Shown: piece by piece, positions 1 through 7,592 of the stretch | Layout of the letters: every line of letters starts with the position of its first letter | Position numbering within the stretch: position 1 is the stretch's first letter | From: Alphaproteobacteria bacterium | GTDB lineage: Bacteria; Pseudomonadota; Alphaproteobacteria; JANQMY01 | Direction: 5' to 3' | DNA: 64,000 nucleotides | NCBI GenBank assembly: GCA_028289425.1 | Contig: JANQPL010000003.1 | Coordinates: 186,001-250,000, forward strand | Translations under genes and position numbers: made by a program | The notes under the pieces: generated by a model | Database searches by the model: none | Told to the model about the DNA's origin: nothing | The model's input: only the letters and a program-made list of their open reading frames with translations

Positions 1-1
1 G

Positions 2-1954
2 ATCGAGCACAACCGCTCCTGCGATTTGCTGCCCGCCGCAGCGTTGCGCCAAAGCAGCAATCAAGGCCCCGCCACCACGGCCGATAATGAGATAGTTCGC
101 CTGGTCGCAGGCGACAAATCCCGCGCGCAGCACAATGCGATCGGGACGATGTTCCGACTCGTCCATTAGGAGTTCATCCGCAAGCAGTGGAACAATACGG
201 CTAAGACGCACATCGCTGGCGATTATTCGAGTATCGCGCAGAACGGTGTAGCCTTGAGCCCCTTTCACGATGGAAATCTTTTGCACGTCCTCCGCCAAGG
301 AATTAGGTGTAGCATCTGCCAGAAGTTCCAACCGACGGCCTATCGGGTCATGCGTGTACTGAATTAGATAGGCGGCGGCCTGGGTTTGCACATGCGTCTC
401 ACCGACCCATTGGTCCCCATTGTCCTCCGATTTCCGAGATTTCTGAGGCTGCTGGTCGGACAGCCGCACCAATCCCTTTTGCCCCCAATCGGCGAGCGTA
501 TTCCATACATCGCGCGCGATTTGGTGTTTAGGAACCGGTGCCTGAGCCGCCAATTGATCGATGATCTGGCTGGGCTTCAAGCCTTCGGCGAGCTGAAGCC
601 AAATGAACGTGGCGGTTTCATTCGGCACAAAGAACTGGCGGACCGTCCGCGCATAAAGCGCCAGCGCGTCGCCGGAAACGAACTCCTCCACCTCATTGGG
701 CACGAGCTCGATCTCCGGCATGGGCGAGCAGCCTACGTGTTCGGCCAACACCAAATCACTGTAGCGGGGCACCGGAAACGATGTGAGATACCGGGACGGG
801 TCTTCCCCAGGGAACACGCATCGATAATCGCCAATACGTGACTGTTCCCAATCCCACTCGGCCTCGATCCGCTCGTCGAAGGTCAACGCCGACCAATCGG
901 GCCTTTCTTCGTTTGCACCGATCATGGACACCAAGTCGACAACCAACTGCCGTTTGATGCGCGCTTCATCAATGCCGCCATCCTCCGGTCCGGAACAGAC
1001 ATCCAAAGACGGGCTCAAGTTACACTCAAGGATCCATGGTTTCAGGTCCGCGTCCACCATGCAGTCCAAGCCGAACAATTCGTAACACCCGTCGCTATCG
1101 ACGCCGGTCGTCTCGATTCGTTGCCGCATGCGTTCGCGGGCCGACATCATGGTCAGTACAATGAGGTCTTCGAGATCCTGAAAGATGCGTTTGTCGTCAT
1201 GCCCTTGATCGCGCAGCCATTGCCGGTACTTGGAAAACGGGATGAAAACCACCGACGCCGGCGCATCTTCGTTTTCTTCGTTCACGTCCGGATTTGTCAG
1301 ATGCACGAACAGGTTTTTGAGGCTGGTCGGGTCGGTCGAATAGGGTTCGGAGGCGAGTTTCGCGAAACCTTCCTTGTACCAATAAACCCGCAAGGGGTCG
1401 ACGGACTGGATGACCACATAGCACCGCAGGACATATTTGTGTCCATTGTAAAGGTGCGGCCTGTGCAGATACTCCTGCACCATCCAATCTTCCCCTTTGG
1501 GCGCCAAGGCCGCATCCTCAAGAACTTGAATGCCCCGCCCCCGTGACAGGCCTTTCGGCTTTTGAATCCAGAGCTTGTTCGGATTCTTGTCCGCCGCTTC
1601 CTGCAGGTCAAAATAGTCCTCGGGCATCGAGTAAACGCGTGGGAAGAAATCGAAACGTTCGGCGAGCTTATGACCGTCGAGCCTTTTACGCGCCTTCAAC
1701 AGCGACTGATACAACAGGCTTTTGACCGTAAGCCCATTATTGCCTGGAATGTGATTGACCGTTTTTCCCGGTTCCAGCGCCTTGAACACCCGCGTCTCGG
1801 GCATACCCGTGAACCAATAGGCATCCCAATCGTCGGCCGTTCCCAGTTCCCACTGCGCCGAATCCAAGGCCGCTTCGAATGCGGCATCCTGGCCTTCGGA
1901 CCATTTTCCGCCAAACCAATATTTTCGGCGGCGCTTGTTGGATGTTTTGTCCAT
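2..1954 (-). CDS. Tubulin-tyrosine-ligase-like ATP-grasp protein fused to PqqD-like and degenerate HprK-like domains (partial, C-terminus off left edge)
   Basis: Starting at the ATG at 1954, the minus strand has no stop for 651 codons and runs off the window. Residues about 45-320 are a TTL/TTLL domain: VNHIPGNNGL near 67, WIQKPKGLSRGRGI at 129-142 (ATP-binding K and glycine loop), VQEYLHRPHLYNG near 159, HLTN at 218-221, and ELFGLDCMVD followed by WILECNLSPSL (E310 and N312 as the Mg-binding pair). Residues about 415-498 resemble PqqD (TATFIWLQLAEG, then a helical stretch ending in KGLV). Residues about 535 to the edge resemble HPr-kinase-related proteins, but the P-loop position reads IIGRGGGALIAAL and lacks the GK[ST] core. 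TTL enzymes ligate amino acids to proteins with ATP; bacterial substrates are unknown. PqqD domains bind peptides in RiPP pathways, so a peptide-modifying ligase is my inference. TTL call firm, PqqD fair, HprK tentative. Confidence 0.85.
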   Translation of the reverse strand, partial: MDKTSNKRRRKYWFGGKWSEGQDAAFEAALDSAQWELGTADDWDAYWFTGMPETRVFKALEPGKTVNHIPGNNGLTVKSLLYQSLLKARKRLDGHKLAERFDFFPRVYSMPEDYFDLQEAADKNPNKLWIQKPKGLSRGRGIQVLEDAALAPKGEDWMVQEYLHRPHLYNGHKYVLRCYVVIQSVDPLRVYWYKEGFAKLASEPYSTDPTSLKNLFVHLTNPDVNEENEDAPASVVFIPFSKYRQWLRDQGHDDKRIFQDLEDLIVLTMMSARERMRQRIETTGVDSDGCYELFGLDCMVDADLKPWILECNLSPSLDVCSGPEDGGIDEARIKRQLVVDLVSMIGANEERPDWSALTFDERIEAEWDWEQSRIGDYRCVFPGEDPSRYLTSFPVPRYSDLVLAEHVGCSPMPEIELVPNEVEEFVSGDALALYARTVRQFFVPNETATFIWLQLAEGLKPSQIIDQLAAQAPVPKHQIARDVWNTLADWGQKGLVRLSDQQPQKSRKSEDNGDQWVGETHVQTQAAAYLIQYTHDPIGRRLELLADATPNSLAEDVQKISIVKGAQGYTVLRDTRIIASDVRLSRIVPLLADELLMDESEHRPDRIVLRAGFVACDQANYLIIGRGGGALIAALAQRCGGQQIAGAVVLD

Positions 1955-2265
1955 GCTCAACTTTCTATGACGAAAACATGTCATGCGCGCAATTCGATTC
2001 GGCCACGCCGGAGGCCGTGGGGCGCAACGGCACGTGCCGCAAAGCCCTAATCCTAAGGTTTTATCAACTTCGCCGGAAATCGAGCGTTTTTCTTGGAAGA
2101 ATTGCGATTTGGGGTCATAATAATCGCGTGATTGGCCTGTTACAGGTTGGCGCGCGGAAAGACCTTTCAAGCTTTAGCTGATTGGTCGAACCGACGCGCT
2201 TGCGGGCTTGCTTACGCGTGGGGTGCCTGTGCAGGCTCGGAGGACATGACGGATCGGGGGGATCA
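1955..2265. other. Divergent intergenic region
   Basis: This 311-bp gap separates the minus-strand TTL-like gene from the plus-strand TPR/hydrolase operon, so it must hold two divergent promoters. It contains a small GC-rich inverted repeat (CCACG/CGTGG type, near 2007-2024). I see no convincing short ORF in it, and in particular no recognisable precursor-peptide gene. Confidence 0.5.
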
Positions 2266-3885
2266 ATGTCTTTTCTGAGAGGTTTAGTTTTTTCGCTGGC
2301 TATCGTTGTGCTGGGCACACTGGCCTTGGCCGCTGGCCGGTGGAGCGGATTCATCACGGACCCATCACCCGACCGTCCGGATAGCGAACAGGCCGGAGAA
2401 GTCGGTTGCGCGCCCGTATCGGCGCGATCAGTCTCTGCACTCAATGAAGAGGTCGTCAATCTCTATTCCCGCGGAGACGGTGACTGCGCATACGAACTGG
2501 CCGTACGCGCGCTCGACGACGCCCGCGCGAATTTAGACTCAAACGATCCTGCTCATATTGACGCGTTGAACAATCTTGCCCGTCTCGAATCGGATTCAGA
2601 TAACTGGGAACAGGCCGCAGCGTTGTACCAAGAAGTGGTCGATAACTATGTCGACAACGACATGGACTACGAAGACGCAGAGCAAGCGCGCTTCCGCCTC
2701 GCGGCCGCGCTCGGTCAATCCGGTCAGCCTCAGGAGGCCGACAGGATTTATGCGGAGATCCGGGACCGGCGGGCCGAAACGGAAGCCCCCGCCGCGCCTC
2801 AGCCCGAATCAAGCGAACCGCCGATTTCGGCACAAAAAAGGACCACCCGCGGCGCCGGCCAGGCCGGGGACAGCGGGCACAGTGAAATCGATGTGTTTTA
2901 CGGCACCGACCGGGCCCCCAGCGTGGACGATGGAATCGTTCAGTATACGTCTGATCAAGATGGTGAATTGCACCTTGGCGTCGCCACGGTCACGATTCCG
3001 GCGTCACACACCTATGGGGGCTTGGAAAGCCCAAGTATTTGGCGGCTTGAATTCCGGCCAAATCCGGATCGCCACGTTATTCTGAAAAGTGTGGATCCGC
3101 TGGATGAAAACACCTTCCAGAGCGCTCTTGAACGCTACATGGACCGGGCGGACTCACGGGAAGCCTTCGTGTTTGTCCACGGCTACAATGTGACGTTCGA
3201 GGACGCGGCCCGCCGCACGGCCCAAATGGCCTACGACATGCAATTTCCGGGGGCCCCGATCTTCTATAGCTGGCCATCGCGGGGACAATTGCTGTCCTAT
3301 GCGCGCGATGAAACCATGGTTCAGCGCACGGTGCCTTATCTGTCAGAGTTTCTGACCATGATCGCCCGCGAGACGGGCGCGGAAACCGTGCACCTCATCG
3401 CCCACAGTATGGGCAACCGTGCCATGACAAACGCCCTCAAAATCCTGCACCAGGAATCGGATGAAATTGATGGGCCGCTGTTCAATGAGATCCTATTGGC
3501 GGCCCCCGACATTGACGTGGAAGTGTTCCGCCAGATTTCTGACGCGGTGATCGGCATGGGCGCCGGAACGACGTTGTATGCATCCGCGAATGACAAAGCA
3601 CTGGGCGCCTCGCGGCGACTCCGCAAGGATCTGACGCGGCTTGGCGACACGCGCGATGGCGTGACGGTCATCCGCAATATGGAATCGGTGGATGCGTCTT
3701 TGGTTTCTTCCGACTTCTTAGGTCACGGTTACTTCGCCGACAGCCGCACCGTGTTGGGCGATATTGATCTTCTCATCGACACCGGCTTGCGCGCCGAGGA
3801 ACGGGGGCTGCGGCCCCAGCAAAACTCAGCCGGGCAAACCTATTGGCGTGTCCAGCCCTGTGGTGAAACGGCGCTTGTCTGCTGA
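2266..3885 (+). CDS. Exported TPR-like / DUF900-type alpha/beta hydrolase
   Basis: The frame is open upstream, but the ATG at 2266 follows a purine-rich GGGGGG box and begins a membrane anchor or signal sequence (FLRGLVFSLAIVVLGTLALA). The product is 539 aa. Residues about 50-180 are helical and TPR-like (LNNLARLE, AAALYQEVV). From about 210 comes an alpha/beta hydrolase of the DUF900/COG4782 type: it opens with DVFYGTDRAP and contains FVHGYNVTFEDAARR, FYSWPSRG and the nucleophile elbow LIAHSMGNRAM. Family members are serine esterase/lipase-like enzymes of mostly unknown substrate. It heads a three-gene operon of exported proteins (24 bp to the next gene). The anchor implies action in the periplasm or at the envelope. 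The fold is confident; the substrate is unknown. Confidence 0.85.
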   Translation: MSFLRGLVFSLAIVVLGTLALAAGRWSGFITDPSPDRPDSEQAGEVGCAPVSARSVSALNEEVVNLYSRGDGDCAYELAVRALDDARANLDSNDPAHIDALNNLARLESDSDNWEQAAALYQEVVDNYVDNDMDYEDAEQARFRLAAALGQSGQPQEADRIYAEIRDRRAETEAPAAPQPESSEPPISAQKRTTRGAGQAGDSGHSEIDVFYGTDRAPSVDDGIVQYTSDQDGELHLGVATVTIPASHTYGGLESPSIWRLEFRPNPDRHVILKSVDPLDENTFQSALERYMDRADSREAFVFVHGYNVTFEDAARRTAQMAYDMQFPGAPIFYSWPSRGQLLSYARDETMVQRTVPYLSEFLTMIARETGAETVHLIAHSMGNRAMTNALKILHQESDEIDGPLFNEILLAAPDIDVEVFRQISDAVIGMGAGTTLYASANDKALGASRRLRKDLTRLGDTRDGVTVIRNMESVDASLVSSDFLGHGYFADSRTVLGDIDLLIDTGLRAEERGLRPQQNSAGQTYWRVQPCGETALVC

Positions 3886-3909
3886 TACCGCAAGCAGAAC
3901 GGAGACCAA

Positions 3910-4518
3910 ATGAAACCAAAACGACCCTGGGGCGGATTGTTTTCCGTTTTGGTGGGCCTAATCGTCGCCGTTTCACTGGCGCATCCGGTTCAGGCTCAAA
4001 GCAACGTGCCGAAACGGATCGAGCTTACGCCCGACTTGGGTCCGCGGGCGCTTGAAGATTTTGCCCAACCGCCTGAGGAATTTTTCGCGGAGGTCGGGCT
4101 GACCTTCGATGTGGAGAAGACAAACTATAAGGAGATCGAAGATCTCACATTTCCCGTTTTGGTGCCCAAGAGCCGGCCCTTCTTGGAAAACGTGGTTTTC
4201 TACAAAGTCAGTGACTTTCAATACTCCGCCAGCTCGACGACGGACGGCATCGCAGTGGAAATTGTCGGCACGACTGTCGCCTATGAAGTGCCCGTGACCA
4301 CCTCCAAAGACTTTGAAGCGGTTTTAAAGTCATTGTCCCTCGATTTTTCCTATGACCCGGAGATGCAGTTGGCGGAGTCGACGGTGACGATTTATGGCAT
4401 TCCCTACATCATCACGGTCGAATGCATGCTGCCCGGCGATCAACGTTGTGCTAATCCGGGTTTCACCGACAACAATATCAAGAACAAACTCCAACCCATT
4501 GGGAAGCCCAAGTCATGA
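3910..4518 (+). CDS. Secreted protein of unknown function
   Basis: Product of 202 aa. The ATG at 3910 has a GGAGA ribosome-binding site and is followed by a classic signal peptide ending around AHPVQAQ, so the protein is exported. The mature part is rich in charged and beta-forming residues and has one Cys pair near the C-terminus (ECMLPGDQRC) that could form a disulfide. No catalytic motif or known domain is recognised. It is the middle gene of the operon with the DUF900-type hydrolase upstream and the M23-like lipoprotein downstream, and it overlaps the latter by 4 bp (ATGA), so the two are probably translated together. Confidence 0.75.
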   Translation: MKPKRPWGGLFSVLVGLIVAVSLAHPVQAQSNVPKRIELTPDLGPRALEDFAQPPEEFFAEVGLTFDVEKTNYKEIEDLTFPVLVPKSRPFLENVVFYKVSDFQYSASSTTDGIAVEIVGTTVAYEVPVTTSKDFEAVLKSLSLDFSYDPEMQLAESTVTIYGIPYIITVECMLPGDQRCANPGFTDNNIKNKLQPIGKPKS

Positions 4519-5279
4519 GACGGAAGCTTTCTCTTTTTTTGTCATCGCTGCTTCTATTAGGGCTCACCATGTGCGGTCCGTCGCCTGACACCGACGCGCC
4601 ATCCGATCCTGACACGGCGGAGCCAACTCCGACGCCGTCACTCGACCACACCCCGGCGGGCATTTTGGTGCCGGCTACCAGCGGTCCCGGCAATCGTGAC
4701 GAAACGGTCTATGCACCGGACATGAGATTCCCCTTGGAAGAGGGTCCCGCCTTCCTTAACTCCCAGATCTATGGCGTGGGCGGTTCGTTCGGCGCAAACG
4801 ATTGCACCACGGCCATATGCGAGTGCGATCCGCGAAATTATAGTCTTCCGTGGCATGACAATTTTTGCGAGTCGCGCAGCCGCATCGTTCGGGGATGCCC
4901 CACGGGCGGTGGTCACCAGGGCCAAGACATTCGCCCCGCAACTTGCGAGGACAAGACCCATTGGGCGGTCGCCGCTGAGGCCGGGCGCATCACCAATATC
5001 GGCAAATACTCCGTCTATCTCTTGGGCGAAAACACCGGCATTCGTTACCGCTACCTCCATTTGGAAATGGCGGGACTGGCTGTCGAGAAAGGCGACAGAG
5101 TTGAATCGGGGGACCGCATCGGCATGGTTTCCCGGGATTTCGGCACGGCGCTCACCACCTTGCATCTTCATTTCGATATGAATGCACCGATCAAAGACGC
5201 CGAAGGGCGGCCCCGAAACACCTACATTTCGCCGTATCAGTCCCTGGTGGAAGCCTATCAACGGCTAGACGAGCAATAA
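4515..5279 (+). CDS. M23-family peptidase-like lipoprotein
   Basis: Product of 254 aa. The N-terminus is a lipoprotein-type signal (LLLLGLTMC, Cys20; the lipobox is imperfect) followed by a Pro/Asp/Thr-rich linker. Residues about 125-235 carry the LytM/M23 pattern: GGGHQGQDI (H and D zinc ligands), RYLHLEMAGL, GDRIGMVS and LHLHFDMN (active-site and ligand histidines). M23 enzymes cleave peptide cross-links of peptidoglycan, or act as inactive amidase activators when zinc ligands are missing; here the ligands look intact. Four cysteines between about 97 and 133 suggest disulfides in the periplasm. The start codon overlaps the preceding stop (ATGA). Confidence 0.8.
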   Translation: MRRKLSLFLSSLLLLGLTMCGPSPDTDAPSDPDTAEPTPTPSLDHTPAGILVPATSGPGNRDETVYAPDMRFPLEEGPAFLNSQIYGVGGSFGANDCTTAICECDPRNYSLPWHDNFCESRSRIVRGCPTGGGHQGQDIRPATCEDKTHWAVAAEAGRITNIGKYSVYLLGENTGIRYRYLHLEMAGLAVEKGDRVESGDRIGMVSRDFGTALTTLHLHFDMNAPIKDAEGRPRNTYISPYQSLVEAYQRLDEQ

Positions 5280-5296
5280 GCGCCGCAAGTCAATCC

Positions 5297-7336
5297 TCAA
5301 TTTGTGGAGCTGACGACTTTTAGCGGGACGGTCGACATGGTCCAGGCGCTGTCCTCAACATATCCGCCGCGGGATTTCTCCAACGCCAGATAATCGTCAA
5401 GCGCCATAAACAGCGCACTTTGAGAACTGCCGCGCGAGGCGCTGCGGGTCGCCGCCGTTTCCGTTAGCAAATCCCAACGCACCTTGTTGTCTTCTTGCGT
5501 GCCAAAAATCAGGATGTGATCAACCACATTCAGTGGCGGCTGCGCAATAAAAGTCGATGCAAATGTGTGGGACTGCCCCACACCCACCAGCGGCCCGATA
5601 CCGTCCTGCGGGAAGCCGAACATGCTTCCGTCAGTCGACAGAATGATCCCACCGACATGCAACGGTACCGGCGCATCCTCATCCAGCTCAACGCGAATCC
5701 GAAAGCCGTCGCACTTGGGAACAATGTATTGCTTGTTAGGCCCGGAGCTTGTCCAACCGGCATCCGTCGCCACCTTGGCGGGACATTCGCCCCGATCGCG
5801 ATCGAGCGGCGCCGGCACCAACGTCACCCGGAGCGTTTGGTCGTCGGAGAACGAGCCGCCGCCCTCGCCGCGCAGGCTGATGAGAGCTTTCTGGCGTGCG
5901 TGCAGCCATAGCAAGCTGGCTATTGTCGATGCTTCACCGGATGACCCAGCCGAGATTTCATTGCGCACTGCGCCATTGCTGTCGATGATGATCGCATCGC
6001 CATCGGCGTTCTGAGCGACTTCAAACTCGGCGGCACCATCTTCCACATCAATAAGACGGTTTGCTTCGTCGTCGCGGTCAATTGCCTGTCGGAAAGCCGC
6101 GACGCGGTCCGACGACAGGCCGCTTGCGGCATCTTCACTCTCCAAGCGAAACCTGACGGTCAGCTTCCGAAACGTTGTGCTGACCCGCGCCAGAAAAGCA
6201 AAATCGCCCACTTCAATTTCCGCGTCATCACCACCAGCGACAATGGTTCCCGTGCCCTGAGACACGCTGCCCCGCGAAATCTCGATGGTTGCCTTCGCCT
6301 TACCTGGGTCTTGTGTATCGGATACGGACGCGTCTTTGTCATAGATTCTGAACTGGGCGCCGATGCCAGCGCCTGCCAAGAAGGGGCCGGAAACCTCCAC
6401 CACCGCGATGTTGGCGCCCGTGACGAACCACGCGTCCGTCCGCCCGGTTTTCCGTGCATCGAACACCTGCCGCTCAAGGCTTCCTTGGAAATAGGGAACT
6501 TGAGATGTGCGCGACTTCAACGACCGGCGCACAAGGGGTTCGGCTTGATCGTATGTGATCGATTCCGATTTGCTGAGCACTTCAATGAGCGCGTCCGTGA
6601 ATATTCCGTAGCCATTCGTTTCGAGGGCGGCCGTGGAATCGCCGGCCGCAGACAGAACAACAATCCCCGGCAGGCTTTCCGGCACATAGTTTTCGTAGAC
6701 CGCCAAATCGCCGACCGGCTCGTCATCTTCGAACTCTCTCGTCCATAGGCGGGCACGCGCCGTATTGTTTGCCCCCCGCGTTGCCGTCGCTGAATTGCAG
6801 CTATCCAGAATAACGGTGATATTCTGAGATTTGTTGTGAACCTGTTTCAGAAGGGCGTTGAACTTGTCATCCGTCAGCTGACGGTTATCCCGCGTTGAAT
6901 CGTACAGAACCAAGGTTTCATCAAGTCCGTCGGGTTCATCGGAGTCCGCACGCTCCCGCAACTGGCTGCCATGCCCCGCAAAGTAGATGACCACTTCGTC
7001 ACCTGCCGACACACGCGGCACCAGCCAATCGCTCACAGCCGCCACCACATTGGCGTAAGACGCGTTTTCGTCAGTCAACCGGCAGACATTTTGCTTCGGG
7101 AAATTGTAGCCACGGCTGCTCGTTAGCAGGTCGTACATACGCTCGCTATCGCGCACGGCCCCGCCAAGATCGGGAATCTCGTCCAAATTGTAGTCGTCGA
7201 TCCCGATGAGAAGCGCGTGCTGAGCGACCCCATTAGCGCGCACCACAGACCCGCTTGGGCATTCTCCGTTCGCATATGCGAAACTTGGGACCAACAGCCC
7301 GAAAACAGCCAAAAAACTCGAAATACGCAACAACAT
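5297..7336 (-). CDS. Exported caspase-like (peptidase C14) protein
   Basis: The frame is open further upstream, but the ATG at 7336 begins a signal peptide (LLRISSFLAVFGLLVPSFAYA) and follows a GGTGGGG box. The product is 679 aa. Residues about 38-290 are a caspase/metacaspase p20-type domain: ALLIGIDDYN, then VVIYFAGHGSQLRE (catalytic H122) and ITVILDSCNSA (catalytic C180). The remaining 390 residues are beta-rich with no domain I recognise. C14 proteases cut after basic or acidic residues and in bacteria are tied to stress responses, defence or cell death; a signal peptide points here to the periplasm or surface. It is divergent from a second exported caspase 256 bp away and convergent with the M23-like operon. 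Confidence 0.88.
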   Translation of the reverse strand: MLLRISSFLAVFGLLVPSFAYANGECPSGSVVRANGVAQHALLIGIDDYNLDEIPDLGGAVRDSERMYDLLTSSRGYNFPKQNVCRLTDENASYANVVAAVSDWLVPRVSAGDEVVIYFAGHGSQLRERADSDEPDGLDETLVLYDSTRDNRQLTDDKFNALLKQVHNKSQNITVILDSCNSATATRGANNTARARLWTREFEDDEPVGDLAVYENYVPESLPGIVVLSAAGDSTAALETNGYGIFTDALIEVLSKSESITYDQAEPLVRRSLKSRTSQVPYFQGSLERQVFDARKTGRTDAWFVTGANIAVVEVSGPFLAGAGIGAQFRIYDKDASVSDTQDPGKAKATIEISRGSVSQGTGTIVAGGDDAEIEVGDFAFLARVSTTFRKLTVRFRLESEDAASGLSSDRVAAFRQAIDRDDEANRLIDVEDGAAEFEVAQNADGDAIIIDSNGAVRNEISAGSSGEASTIASLLWLHARQKALISLRGEGGGSFSDDQTLRVTLVPAPLDRDRGECPAKVATDAGWTSSGPNKQYIVPKCDGFRIRVELDEDAPVPLHVGGIILSTDGSMFGFPQDGIGPLVGVGQSHTFASTFIAQPPLNVVDHILIFGTQEDNKVRWDLLTETAATRSASRGSSQSALFMALDDYLALEKSRGGYVEDSAWTMSTVPLKVVSSTN

Positions 7337-7509
7337 CCCCACCGAAAGTCCCCCTCTTTGGCTTGATACGCATTCTACTCCGCCCACAGCCGGTGGCAAA
7401 TGGTGATCTGACGACCCCGGAAAAATCCGCTGGATCCCGCAGCGCCCCGCTGTTTTGCAGTTTTCTATGACAGGGCGATGACGAACCCAATTGGCCGTGT
7501 CGCTTGTGC

Positions 7510-7538
7510 TTAACCCCAGCCGCAGGGCTTGCTATACT
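7510..7538 (+). promoter_or_regulatory. Probable sigma70-type promoter of the second caspase gene
   Basis: TTAACC (7510-7515), a 17-bp spacer and TATACT (7533-7538) fit a housekeeping promoter. Transcription would start near 7545, about 48 bp before the ATG at 7593. The site lies in the 256-bp intergenic region between the two divergent caspase genes. Confidence 0.45.
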
Positions 7539-7592
7539 TTCGCGACATCGATCAGTTCTTGTTTGGGCGTCGATATTCAATGGGGGAGATTC

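Noticed and set aside
386-2050. Plus-strand open frames of 140-162 codons within 386-2050
   Set aside because: They are antisense to the continuous 651-codon TTL-like frame, whose motifs are unmistakable; the plus frames have no ribosome-binding sites or recognisable domains.
1955-2265. A RiPP precursor peptide next to the PqqD-containing protein
   Set aside because: No short frame with ribosome-binding site and leader/core-like composition was found; one could lie beyond the left edge.
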